The notes under the pieces are model-generated. The model saw nothing but the letters and a program-made list of their open reading frames with translations. It made no database searches and was not told where the DNA came from. Below, piece by piece: positions 33,416-41,573 of a stretch of 51,334 bases of DNA. The stretch is taken from contig PLET01000096.1 of assembly GCA_003137095.1 (NCBI GenBank), positions 20,590 through 71,923 on the forward strand. Reading direction: 5' to 3'. How positions within the stretch are numbered: position 1 is the first letter of the stretch; every line of letters starts with the position of its first letter. This stretch comes from Gammaproteobacteria bacterium. GTDB taxonomy: Bacteria > Pseudomonadota > Gammaproteobacteria > Steroidobacterales > Steroidobacteraceae. Both the position numbers and the translations under genes were made by a program.

Positions 33416-36265
33416 ATGTTGTCCATCGTAGAACCGGATTATGGTACGCCCCGCCGCGACGGCACGAAGCTGGTCAGCCTGATCATCGACGGCCGCGAGG
33501 TGCAGGCGCCCGAGGGCACCTCCGTCATGCGCGCCGCCGCCCTGGCGGGTCTCAAGATCCCCAAGTTGTGCGCCACCGAACAGCTCGAGGCCTTCGGCTC
33601 CTGCCGCCTGTGCTTGGTGCAAATCGACGGCATGAAGGGTCTGCCGGCCTCGTGCACCACGCCGGTTGCCCAGGGCATGCGCGTGAGCACGCAAAACCGA
33701 CAGATCGCCGACGTGCGCCGCGGCGTGATGGAGCTGTATATCTCCGATCATCCGCTCGACTGCCTGACCTGCCCGGCCAACGGGCACTGCGAACTGCAGG
33801 ACATGGCGGGCGCGGTCGGCCTGCGCGAGGTGCGCTACGGCTATGAGGGCGCCAATCACCTCGCCGCCGCCAAGGACGAGAGTAATCCGTATTTCACCTT
33901 CGATGCCTCGAAGTGCATCGTCTGTTCGCGCTGCGTCCGCGCCTGCGACGAGCAGCAAGGCACCCTGGCGCTCACCATCCAGGGACGCGGTTTCGATTCG
34001 AAGGTCGCCGCCGGCCAGGATGTGCCCTTCATGGATTCCGAATGCGTCTCCTGCGGCGCCTGCGTGCAGGCCTGCCCCACGGCGACGCTGTCGGAGAACA
34101 GCCTGATCGCCCAGGGCCAGGCGGAGCACAGCGTGGTCACGACCTGCGCCTACTGCGGAGTGGGCTGCTCGTTTCGCGCCGAAATGCGCGGCGAGGAGGT
34201 CGTGCGCATGGTGCCGAACAAGGACGGCCACGCGAATCATGGCCATTCCTGCGTCAAGGGACGGTTCGCCATCGGCTATGCGACGCACGCCGACCGCATC
34301 ACCCGGCCCATGATTCGCGACCGCATCACGGATCCGTGGCGCGAGGTTTCCTGGGAGGAGGCCATCGCGCATGCGGCCGGCGAATTCAGGCGGATCCAGG
34401 CGGTCTATGGCCGCGACTCCATCGGCGGCATCACCTCCTCGCGCTGCACCAACGAGGAGACCTATCTGGTGCAGAAACTGGTGAGGGCCGGGTTCGGCAA
34501 CAATAACGTGGACACCTGCGCGCGCGTGTGCCATTCGCCCACCGGTTATGGTCTGCGCCAGACCATGGGCGAATCGGCCGGTACCCAGAATTTCGATTCG
34601 GTGATGTCGGCCGACGTCATATTCGTCATTGGCGCCAATCCCACCGACGGCCATCCCGTGTTCGCCTCGCAGATGAAGCGTCGGCTGCGCCAGGGTGCCC
34701 GCCTGATCGTCGCCGATCCGCGCACCATCGATCTGGTACGCACGCCGCATATCCGCGCCGAGCACCACCTGAAGCTGCGGCCGGGCACCAATGTCGCCCT
34801 GATCAATTCGCTGGCGCACGTCATCGTCACGGAGGGTCTCGTCAAGGAGCAGTTCGTGCGCGAGCGCTGCGATACCGAATCGTTCGAGCGATGGCGCAAA
34901 TTCGTCGCGCAGGAGCGCAATTCCCCGGAGAGCATGCAGGCGGTCACCGGCGTTGCGGCCGACAGCGTACGTGCCGCCGCGCGCCTGTATGCGACCGGCG
35001 GCAACGGCGCGATCTACTACGGCCTCGGAGTGACCGAACACAGCCAGGGTTCGACCATGGTGATCGGGATCGCGAATCTCGCCATGGCGACCGGCAATGT
35101 CGGCCGTGAGGGCGTCGGGGTGAATCCGCTGCGCGGCCAGAACAACGTCCAGGGTTCGTGCGACATGGGATCCTTTCCCCACGAATTCCCGGGATACCGG
35201 CATGTCTCCGACGACGCCGTACGCGGCGCGTTCGAACGCGAGTGGGGCGTCGACCTGCAGAGCGAACCGGGGCTGCGGATCCCGAACATGTTCGAGGCGG
35301 CGCTCGACGGCGAATTCAAAGGTCTGTACATCGAAGGGGAGGACATCGCCCAGTCGGATCCGAATACCCAGCACGTCACCGCCGCGCTCATGGCCATGGA
35401 GTGCATCGTGGTTCAGGATCTGTTCCTGAACGAATCCGCCAAGTTCGCGCATGTGTTCCTGCCCGGCTCCTCGTTCCTGGAGAAGGACGGCACGTTCACC
35501 AATGCCGAACGGCGCATCTCGCGGGTGCGCAGGGTGATGCAGCCCAAGGGCGGCTATGCCGACTGGCAGATCACCCAATTGCTGGCAAACGCCATGGGTT
35601 TCCCGATGAGCTACGCGCACCCCTCGGAAATCATGGATGAGATCGCGCGCTTGACGCCCACCTTCACGGGGGTGAGCTTTGCCGCGCTCGATGAACAGGG
35701 CAGCATCCAATGGCCCTGCAACGCCGCGCACCCCGCCGGCACGCCCACCATGCACGTCGGCGAATTCGTGCGCGGCAAGGGAAAATTCATCGTCACCGAC
35801 TATGTACCGACCGCCGAGAAGGTCAATGCCCGTTTCCCGCTCATCCTCACGACGGGCCGGGTGCTCAGCCAGTACAATGTGGGCGCGCAGACGCGGCGCA
35901 CCGCGAACAACCTCTGGCATTCCGAGGATCGGCTCGAGATCCATCCGCACGACGCTGACGAGCGCGGCATCGCCGAGGGCGACTGGGTCGGCATCGCGAG
36001 CCGCGCCGGCGAGACGGTGCTGCGTGCGCGGGTCACCGAGCGCGTCCAGCCGGGCGTGGTGTATACGACCTTCCATTTTCCGGAATCCGGCGCCAACGTG
36101 ATCACCACGGACAACTCCGATTGGGCGACCAACTGTCCCGAATACAAGGTGACCGCCGTGCAGGCGACGCGGGTCAGCCAGCCATCCGAATGGCAGAAGC
36201 GTTTCCGCGAATTCAGCGAAAATCAGGAAACGCTCCTCAAGGGCGCTCACATGGCGGAGAAGTAG
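33416..36265 (+). CDS. fdsA: NAD-dependent formate dehydrogenase alpha (molybdenum) subunit
   Basis: A 949-residue catalytic subunit that oxidises formate to CO2. The N-terminus has a [2Fe-2S] domain (CATEQLEAFGSCRLCLVQ), then the His/Cys cluster HPLDCLTCPANGHC and two [4Fe-4S] motifs (CIVCSRCVRAC and CVSCGACVQAC). The bis-MGD domain begins with the cluster motif CAYCGVGC. The Mo ligand is Cys372, followed by His373 (RVCHSPTGYG), encoded by TGC, so this is a cysteine and not a selenocysteine enzyme. NVQGSCDMGS and the C-terminal Molydop_binding domain are present. The formation of formate dehydrogenase also needs an fdsC/fdhD-type sulfur transferase, which is not in the window. Confidence 0.95.
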   Translation: MLSIVEPDYGTPRRDGTKLVSLIIDGREVQAPEGTSVMRAAALAGLKIPKLCATEQLEAFGSCRLCLVQIDGMKGLPASCTTPVAQGMRVSTQNRQIADVRRGVMELYISDHPLDCLTCPANGHCELQDMAGAVGLREVRYGYEGANHLAAAKDESNPYFTFDASKCIVCSRCVRACDEQQGTLALTIQGRGFDSKVAAGQDVPFMDSECVSCGACVQACPTATLSENSLIAQGQAEHSVVTTCAYCGVGCSFRAEMRGEEVVRMVPNKDGHANHGHSCVKGRFAIGYATHADRITRPMIRDRITDPWREVSWEEAIAHAAGEFRRIQAVYGRDSIGGITSSRCTNEETYLVQKLVRAGFGNNNVDTCARVCHSPTGYGLRQTMGESAGTQNFDSVMSADVIFVIGANPTDGHPVFASQMKRRLRQGARLIVADPRTIDLVRTPHIRAEHHLKLRPGTNVALINSLAHVIVTEGLVKEQFVRERCDTESFERWRKFVAQERNSPESMQAVTGVAADSVRAAARLYATGGNGAIYYGLGVTEHSQGSTMVIGIANLAMATGNVGREGVGVNPLRGQNNVQGSCDMGSFPHEFPGYRHVSDDAVRGAFEREWGVDLQSEPGLRIPNMFEAALDGEFKGLYIEGEDIAQSDPNTQHVTAALMAMECIVVQDLFLNESAKFAHVFLPGSSFLEKDGTFTNAERRISRVRRVMQPKGGYADWQITQLLANAMGFPMSYAHPSEIMDEIARLTPTFTGVSFAALDEQGSIQWPCNAAHPAGTPTMHVGEFVRGKGKFIVTDYVPTAEKVNARFPLILTTGRVLSQYNVGAQTRRTANNLWHSEDRLEIHPHDADERGIAEGDWVGIASRAGETVLRARVTERVQPGVVYTTFHFPESGANVITTDNSDWATNCPEYKVTAVQATRVSQPSEWQKRFREFSENQETLLKGAHMAEK

Positions 36266-36273
36266 GCGCCCCG

Positions 36274-36528
36274 ATGAGCACCCCGCATCTGGTGCAGATG
36301 GCGAATGACATCGGCAACTTCTTCCGCGCCGAGCCGCTGCGCGAAGACGCGGTGGGCGGCATCTTGAACCACATCGAAAAATACTGGACGCGCCGCATGC
36401 AGGAGAAGCTCATCGAGCACCTGCGCCACGACGGCACCGGGCTCGATGAGCTGCCGCAGGAGGCCGTGCTCAGACTGGCGGCACGGGCTTCAGGACCCCC
36501 GATGCCCGGGCGATCTGCGTCGAGATGA
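36274..36528 (+). CDS. fdsD: Formate dehydrogenase delta subunit
   Basis: An 84-residue protein of the FdsD family: [13 protein letters not shown] at the start, then [20 protein letters not shown] and [16 protein letters not shown]. FdsD is required for activity of FdsGBA in other bacteria, probably in assembly. It starts 8 bp after fdsA. The last 19 codons ([15 protein letters not shown] and stop) run into the 3' end of the convergent gfa gene by 59 bp and look unlike the family, whose members usually end near the VLRLA segment. Confidence 0.88.
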   Translation: MSTPHLVQMANDIGNFFRAEPLREDAVGGILNHIEKYWTRRMQEKLIEHLRHDGTGLDELPQEAVLRLAARASGPPMPGRSASR

Positions 36529-37057
36529 AATCCATCAGCGGCGGCGACAGGCAGTCGTACGGCTCGAGACCGAGTTCCCGGAGCCGGGCCCGCACCGCTC
36601 CCTGATGCGCCGGGTCCGCGCCGGATTCGATGATCGAGGAAACGAACGCCGCGAAGGTCGGTTGGGACCAGCCGGATTGCGGCGACAGCTCGGTGTGAAT
36701 GAAGTCGAAGCCGAAAAGCGGATGTCCGGCATTCTCGATACGGCCGTAGAGATGCACGCCGCAGGCCTTGCAGGCGTGGCGTTGTATCGTCGCCTTGGGA
36801 TCCACGATGGCGAGCTTGTCACCGTTTTCCGCGACGCTGAGCTTGTCGCGGCCGACCACCGCAACCACTGAAAACAGCGCGCCCGCGGGCTTCCAGCATT
36901 TGGTGCAGCCGCAGGCGTGATTGTGCGCGGATTGGGATTTCACGGATAGCTTGACCGGTTTGTCGGTGCACTTGCACAGCAGCGTGCCGCCCGCGAAGCC
37001 GCTGGCAGCGGGCTTGATGCCATGATCAACCGACGGATGAATCGATACCGTGCTCAT
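36470..37057 (-). CDS. gfa: S-(hydroxymethyl)glutathione synthase
   Basis: A 195-residue glutathione-dependent formaldehyde-activating enzyme. It matches Gfa over its whole length: [18 protein letters not shown] at the start, zinc ligands Cys28, Cys30, Cys49, Cys51, Cys54, Cys96 and Cys99 (CKC, ACGCTKC, ACKACG), then [13 protein letters not shown] and [15 protein letters not shown]. Gfa speeds up addition of formaldehyde to glutathione, the first step toward formate. A Gly-rich purine stretch upstream of the ATG can serve as ribosome site. It converges on the formate dehydrogenase operon and overlaps fdsD by 59 bp. The following enzymes (class III alcohol dehydrogenase, S-formylglutathione hydrolase) are not in the window. 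Confidence 0.93.
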   Translation of the reverse strand: MSTVSIHPSVDHGIKPAASGFAGGTLLCKCTDKPVKLSVKSQSAHNHACGCTKCWKPAGALFSVVAVVGRDKLSVAENGDKLAIVDPKATIQRHACKACGVHLYGRIENAGHPLFGFDFIHTELSPQSGWSQPTFAAFVSSIIESGADPAHQGAVRARLRELGLEPYDCLSPPLMDFISTQIARASGVLKPVPPV

Positions 37058-37196
37058 TTGTGGCCCCCCTGGTTGAAAAATCTATTGGTGCGGCCCGTGC
37101 CGTGGCGCACCGCTCTTGTACGCGAGAGTGTATCGCAACCGGCGGCGCCGGCGACTTAAGCCACGCACCCGGCGATGAAGGGTGTAAAATCAGCTC

Positions 37197-37586
37197 ATGT
37201 CCCTCGATGTCATCCATGACCTCGACGCGCGCGAATTCCTGGCCCGGGTGGACGGGCATCGGGCCGTGCTGCAGTACGAATTGTCGGACGGCCTGATGAG
37301 CATCACGCACACCCGGGTGCCGGAGGGCGCGAGGAACCGCGGGATCGCCGCGGCACTGACCCGCGCCGCCCTGGACGCGGCCCGCGCCGCGGGTTGGAAG
37401 GTAAAGCCCCTGTGCACCTATGCAATCGAATTTATGCGCACCCACGCCGACTATGCCGACCTGGTCACGACGGCCGGTGCGCCGCCCGCTGAGTCCGAGC
37501 GCCGGCATGTCGACGAACTGCTCGATGAGGCGCTGGAGGAATCCTTTCCGGCGAGCGATGTACCGGCGGTCCGCGGCTACCAATGA
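37197..37586 (+). CDS. YjdJ-like GNAT N-acetyltransferase with C-terminal FPASD motif
   Basis: A 129-residue protein. Residues 1-95 match the short GNAT family (Gcn5-like, YidJ/YjdJ type): HRAVLQYELSDGLMSITHTR, PEGARNRGIAAALTRAAL with the acetyl-CoA-binding RxxGxA/G pattern, and CTYAIEFMRTHADYADL with the Cys. The tail DELLDEALEESFPASDVPAV is a short acidic motif found at the ends of many small proteobacterial proteins; its role is unknown to me. The stop overlaps the ATG of the next gene by 4 bp. The acceptor is unknown. Confidence 0.8.
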   Translation: MSLDVIHDLDAREFLARVDGHRAVLQYELSDGLMSITHTRVPEGARNRGIAAALTRAALDAARAAGWKVKPLCTYAIEFMRTHADYADLVTTAGAPPAESERRHVDELLDEALEESFPASDVPAVRGYQ

Positions 37587-38479
37587 GGCTGAGCCTGGGC
37601 GCGTGCGCGGCGATGCTGTTCTTGTGCGGTGCATCACGGGCCGGCATGATGGTCGTGGATGCCCATTCGGCTTATCCCGAGGGCCCTCTGTGGCGCGCCG
37701 GTCGCCTGTACTTCGTCGAATACGCCGGCCCCGGCGTCCGGGTGTGGGACGGAAAGCGCCTCGCGGTGTTTTGGGGCCGCCCGGGATGCGGCGCCAGCGG
37801 GCTGATCGACTTCGGCCGCCATCTGCTGGTGGCCTGCTACGATTCAAACTCCCTCGTCGAACTCGATGAGGAGGGCCACGAGGTCCGGGTGCTGGCGCGG
37901 GATGCCGGCGGCAAGCCCTTCGTCGGACCCAACGACTTCGCCGCCGACGGCGCCGGCGGCGTGTATTTCTCGGCATCCGGCGTGTTCGATCTGGCTGCGC
38001 CCATCACCGGAGCGGTCTTGCATCTGACGGCCGACGGGCGCATCACCGAACTCGCCAACACCATCCACTATTCCAATGGCCTGACCGTGGCCAAGGACGG
38101 CCGGCATCTGCTGGTGGCCGAAATGCTCGCCGGACGCATCCTCTCGTTCCCCATCGAAGCCGATGGGACACTCGGTCCACGCAGCGTCTGGGCGCGCCTT
38201 GAGGATCTGGCGAGGCCCACCGCAGGCGAGGACGCCTTTGACGGTCCGGACGGCCTGAAGCTCGGACCGGACGGCAACTACTACATCGCGCAAAATGGCT
38301 CCGGCCGCATCCTGGTGGTGGGCGCGGATAAGAAGCTGGTGCGCATCATCGCGGTGCCGAGCCGCTACGTCACCAATATGAACTTCGGTGCGGACGGCGC
38401 CGCCACGCTGTTCATCACCGCCGCCGTCGATCCGTGGAAGACCCCGTTCCCCGGCGCCGTGTATCGCTGGACCCGGTGA
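37583..38479 (+). CDS. SMP-30/gluconolactonase-like exported protein
   Basis: A 298-residue six-bladed propeller of the SMP-30/LRE type with an N-terminal signal peptide (about 1-20, ending SRAG). The metal-site residues typical of the family are visible: Glu in YPEGPLW, Asn in GPNDF, Asn in YSNGLTV and Asp in DGPDGLKLGPDG. It is probably a periplasmic lactonase; the substrate is unknown. It overlaps the GNAT gene by 4 bp and precedes the aldo/keto reductase gene by 2 bp, so the three appear to be one operon. Confidence 0.86.
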   Translation: MRLSLGACAAMLFLCGASRAGMMVVDAHSAYPEGPLWRAGRLYFVEYAGPGVRVWDGKRLAVFWGRPGCGASGLIDFGRHLLVACYDSNSLVELDEEGHEVRVLARDAGGKPFVGPNDFAADGAGGVYFSASGVFDLAAPITGAVLHLTADGRITELANTIHYSNGLTVAKDGRHLLVAEMLAGRILSFPIEADGTLGPRSVWARLEDLARPTAGEDAFDGPDGLKLGPDGNYYIAQNGSGRILVVGADKKLVRIIAVPSRYVTNMNFGADGAATLFITAAVDPWKTPFPGAVYRWTR

Positions 38480-38481
38480 CC

Positions 38482-39501
38482 ATGATCAACCGGCCCCTGG
38501 GACCGTTCAGCGTGTCGGCCATCGGACTCGGCTGCATGAACCTGAGCCACGCCTACGCCGTACCGCCGGCGCCGGCAGCGGCTGCCGAACTGCTGCTGCG
38601 GGCGCTCGATCTGGGCATCACGCATTTCGACACGGCGACGCTCTATGGCTTCGGCGCCAACGAGGAGCTGGTCGGCCGCGTACTGTCGCCGCACCGCTCG
38701 AAATTCACGCTGGCCAGCAAGTGCGGAATCCACGGCGTGGCGGCGAACGGCCAGATCAAACGGGTGATCGACGGCCGGCCCGAGACTCTCAAGAGCAGCT
38801 GCGAGGAGAGCCTGAAGCGGCTGCGCACCGACGTCATCGATCTCTATTATCTACATCGCTGGGATAAAAAGGTCCCCATCGAGGAGAGCGTGGGCGCGCT
38901 GGCCGCTCTGGTCGACGCCGGCAAGATCCGCACCATCGGCCTGTGCGAGGTGTCGGCCGGCACGCTGCGCCGGGCCGCCGCAGTGCATCGCATCGCGGCG
39001 GTGCAGAGCGAATATTCGCTGTGCACCCGCAATCCGGAGATCGCGGTTCTCGATGCCTGCCGCGGCATTGGTGCCAGTTTCGTGGCGTTTTGCCCGCTGG
39101 GACGCGGCTTTCTGGCCGGCGCCTTGCGCGACGTGTCCGGACTCGCCGCCAAGGACATCAGACGTGCGATGCCGCGCTTCGAGCCGGCCAATCACGCCCT
39201 GAATCTGCGGGTGCAGCGCGAGTACGAGGACATCGCCCGTGAAGCCGGGTGCAGGCCATCGCAGCTCGCGTTGGCCTGGGTGCTCGCGCGCGGCCCGCAC
39301 GTGCTCGCGATTCCGGGCACCACGAGCATCGCCCATCTGCAGGAGAACGCGTGCGCCCCTGCAGCCGCACCCCCGGAAACTCTGATGCAACGGCTCGATG
39401 ATCTGTTCGGCCCCGCGGCCCTGGCGGGCGACCGCTACAATACCGCGACCCAGGCGGAAATCGACACCGAATGCTTCGAGCCCGCATCACCGGCGCCATG
39501 A
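38482..39501 (+). CDS. Aldo/keto reductase
   Basis: A 339-residue NADPH-dependent reductase of the AKR superfamily (perakine reductase/YakC-like group). It has the start signature IGLGCMNLSHAY, catalytic-type Asp and Tyr in HFDTATLYG, Lys in ASKCG, and His in YYLHRWD. AIPGTTSIAHLQEN is the NADP-binding signature and ALAGDRYNTATQAEIDTE is the usual C-terminus, so the protein is complete. The start is ATG at 38482, two bases after the SMP-30 stop. With the SMP-30-like lactonase it suggests carbohydrate or lactone metabolism (inference). Confidence 0.9.
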   Translation: MINRPLGPFSVSAIGLGCMNLSHAYAVPPAPAAAAELLLRALDLGITHFDTATLYGFGANEELVGRVLSPHRSKFTLASKCGIHGVAANGQIKRVIDGRPETLKSSCEESLKRLRTDVIDLYYLHRWDKKVPIEESVGALAALVDAGKIRTIGLCEVSAGTLRRAAAVHRIAAVQSEYSLCTRNPEIAVLDACRGIGASFVAFCPLGRGFLAGALRDVSGLAAKDIRRAMPRFEPANHALNLRVQREYEDIAREAGCRPSQLALAWVLARGPHVLAIPGTTSIAHLQENACAPAAAPPETLMQRLDDLFGPAALAGDRYNTATQAEIDTECFEPASPAP

Positions 39502-39644
39502 TCCGACGGCTGCGGCCGGCGCCGCACGGCGGCCAATACCGGTTGGGCGATGTCTATGTGACTTTGGCCACACGCAGCGTACAGCTGCAGCTCGAGCGCG
39601 CCGGCGTGCGCCTCGCCTGGATTTTGAACGAGGCGCTCGGCTAG
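39498..39644 (+). pseudogene. Possible remnant of an S1/P1 nuclease C-terminus (48 codons)
   Basis: A 48-codon frame starts with ATG overlapping the aldo/keto reductase stop (ATGA) and ends at TAG 39644. Its second half (RSVQLQLERAGVRLAWILNE) resembles the last helix of bacterial S1/P1 nucleases, which end in a similar AGxRLAxxLN pattern. The rest of such a gene is absent, since the upstream DNA is the intact reductase. It could be a decayed gene tail or a chance frame; the family match is from memory. Confidence 0.35.
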
Positions 39645-40618
39645 ACAGTGAGCACGATCTTGCCGATGTGGGATGAACTCTCCATCAACCGGTGGGCGGC
39701 GGCGGCATCGGCGAGCGCAAAGGTGGCGTATATGACCGGCTTCACGCGCCCGGCGGACAGCAGCGGCCAGACCTCGCGGCGCAACGCCGCAGCAATGGCC
39801 GCCTTCTGCGCCACCGTTCTCGGCCGCAGCGTCGAGCCGGTCACCGTCAATCGCTTGCGGGTCAGCAGATTCACGTCGAGCTCCGCGCGCGAGCCACCCA
39901 GCGAGGCGATGCAGACGATCCGTCCCTCGACCGCGGCGGCGGCCATGTTGCGTTCGAGATAGCCGCCGGCCACCATGTCCAGGATCACATCGGCGCCCTT
40001 GCCCGCACTCTCCCGCTGGATCACCTCGACGAAATCCTCCGTGCGATAATCGATGCCGCGCACCGCGCCCAGCCGTTCGCAGGCGCGCGCCTTCTCGGGC
40101 GAACCCGCCGTCGCGAACACGCGGGCACCCCGCACGGCGGCGAGTTGAATGGCCGTCGTCCCGATGCCGCTGCTGCCGCCGTGGATCAGCACGGTGTCCC
40201 CGGCCTTGCAGCCGCCGCGTTCGAACAGGTTGGTCCACACGGTGAAGAACGTTTCGGGCAGCGCGGCCGCTTCGATCATGCTGAAACCCGCAGGCACGGG
40301 CAGGCAAAGCGGCGCGGCGGCCAGTGCATAGGCGGCATAGCCGCCGCCCGTCACCAGCGCCGTGACCCGATCCCCGACCGTCAGGCCGGAGACATCCGGG
40401 CCCAACGCCGCCACTTCGCCCGCGATCTCGAGGCCCGGCAGATCCGAAGCCCCCGGCGGCGGCGGGTAGCGGCCCTGGCGCTGGCTGATGTCCGGGCGGT
40501 TGATGCCCGCCGCGGCCACGCACACCAGCACCTCACCCTCCCCGGGGCGGGGTACGGGACGCGTCGCCAGCTTGAGCATTTCCGGTCCGCCCGGGGCGGT
40601 GATCTCGATTACCTGCAT
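39641..40618 (-). CDS. NAD(P)H quinone oxidoreductase, PIG3/Qor type
   Basis: A 325-residue zinc-independent MDR enzyme: MQVIEITAPGGPEMLKL at the start, AGINRPDISQRQGRYPPPPG, DLPGLEIAGEVAALG, LPETFFTVWTNLFERG and the NADP-binding motif HGGSSGIGTTAIQLA. These are typical of the PIG3 family (TIGR02824-like). It reduces quinones with NADPH in the cytoplasm. The start at 40618 is chosen from the family N-terminus; an upstream extension in frame is unlike the family. It is divergent from the next SMP-30-like gene with only 21 bp between start codons. Confidence 0.9.
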   Translation of the reverse strand: MQVIEITAPGGPEMLKLATRPVPRPGEGEVLVCVAAAGINRPDISQRQGRYPPPPGASDLPGLEIAGEVAALGPDVSGLTVGDRVTALVTGGGYAAYALAAAPLCLPVPAGFSMIEAAALPETFFTVWTNLFERGGCKAGDTVLIHGGSSGIGTTAIQLAAVRGARVFATAGSPEKARACERLGAVRGIDYRTEDFVEVIQRESAGKGADVILDMVAGGYLERNMAAAAVEGRIVCIASLGGSRAELDVNLLTRKRLTVTGSTLRPRTVAQKAAIAAALRREVWPLLSAGRVKPVIYATFALADAAAAHRLMESSSHIGKIVLTV

Positions 40619-40639
40619 CTCAAGGGGTAGGATTGACAC

Positions 40640-41557
40640 GTGAAAAGTCTCCAAGGGATCTTGTGGCTCGTCATTGCAGTATGCGCGGTGTACCTCGCCC
40701 TGCAACGGCACGCCTATGATCTGTCACCGGTGGTCGAACCGGGCGCCCGATTGCAGAAACTCGCCGACGGGTTCAAATGGGCCGAAGGCACGACGGCCGA
40801 CAAGTCCGGGAATCTGTTCTTCACCGACCAGCCGAACGACCGGATTCTCGAGTGGAGCCTCGACGGCAAGTTGTCGACGTTTCTGGCGCCTGCCGGGCGT
40901 GCCAACGGCATGTATTTCGACGCGGCGGGCAACCTCATCGCCTGCGCCGATGAAAATACCGAATTGTGGTCCATCGCGCCCGACGGCACGCACACCGTGC
41001 TCGCCGGACGCTACCAGGGCAAGCGCCTCAACGGACCCAATGACGTGTGGGTGCGCGCCGACGGCGGCGCCTACATCACCGACCCGTTCGACACGCGCCC
41101 CTACTGGAATTACGACCAGGCTCCGCAGGGTACGCAGCAGGTCTACTTCCTGGGGCCCGATCACAGCGCGCTGCGGCGGGTCACGGACGATCTGGTCAAG
41201 CCCAACGGCATCGTCGGCACGCCCGACGGCAGGACGCTGTACGTGTCGGACATCCAGGCGGCCAAGACCTACGCCTACGACATCCAGGCCGACGGCACCC
41301 TGGCGAACAAGCGTCTGCGCTGCTCGCTCGGTTCCGACGGCATGACGCTCGACACCGAGGGCAACCTGTACCTGAGCGGAACCGGCATCACGGTATGCAA
41401 TCCGGCCGGCGGCAAGATCGAGCACATCGACGTGCCGGAAACCTGGACGGGCAATCTCAGCTTCGGCGGCGCGGATCACCGCACCCTGTTCATCGCCGCC
41501 CGCGCGGGGCTGTACTCGATCAGGATGCGGTTTGCGGGGGCGAACCGGGCCAAGTGA
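40640..41557 (+). CDS. SMP-30/gluconolactonase-like protein, membrane anchored
   Basis: A 305-residue propeller protein. The N-terminal hydrophobic helix (ILWLVIAVCAVYLAL) has no clear cleavage site and is probably a membrane anchor, with the domain in the periplasm. Metal-site positions typical of SMP-30 are Glu in KWAEGTTAD, Asn in NGPNDVWV, Asn in KPNGIVGTPDG and Asp in SDGMTLDTEGN. The substrate is unknown. It is the second SMP-30 protein within 3 kb, and only distantly similar to the first. The start is GTG at 40640. Confidence 0.86.
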   Translation: MKSLQGILWLVIAVCAVYLALQRHAYDLSPVVEPGARLQKLADGFKWAEGTTADKSGNLFFTDQPNDRILEWSLDGKLSTFLAPAGRANGMYFDAAGNLIACADENTELWSIAPDGTHTVLAGRYQGKRLNGPNDVWVRADGGAYITDPFDTRPYWNYDQAPQGTQQVYFLGPDHSALRRVTDDLVKPNGIVGTPDGRTLYVSDIQAAKTYAYDIQADGTLANKRLRCSLGSDGMTLDTEGNLYLSGTGITVCNPAGGKIEHIDVPETWTGNLSFGGADHRTLFIAARAGLYSIRMRFAGANRAK

Positions 41558-41573
41558 CGCCCATACCGGGAGG

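Noticed and set aside
34526-34534. Possible selenocysteine at the formate dehydrogenase active site
   Set aside because: The Mo-ligand codon is TGC (Cys372) and no in-frame TGA occurs, so this is a cysteine enzyme.
32717-36250. Long minus-strand open frame antisense to fdsB and fdsA
   Set aside because: The plus strand encodes all iron-sulfur and molybdopterin motifs of formate dehydrogenase; the antisense frame is compositional shadow.
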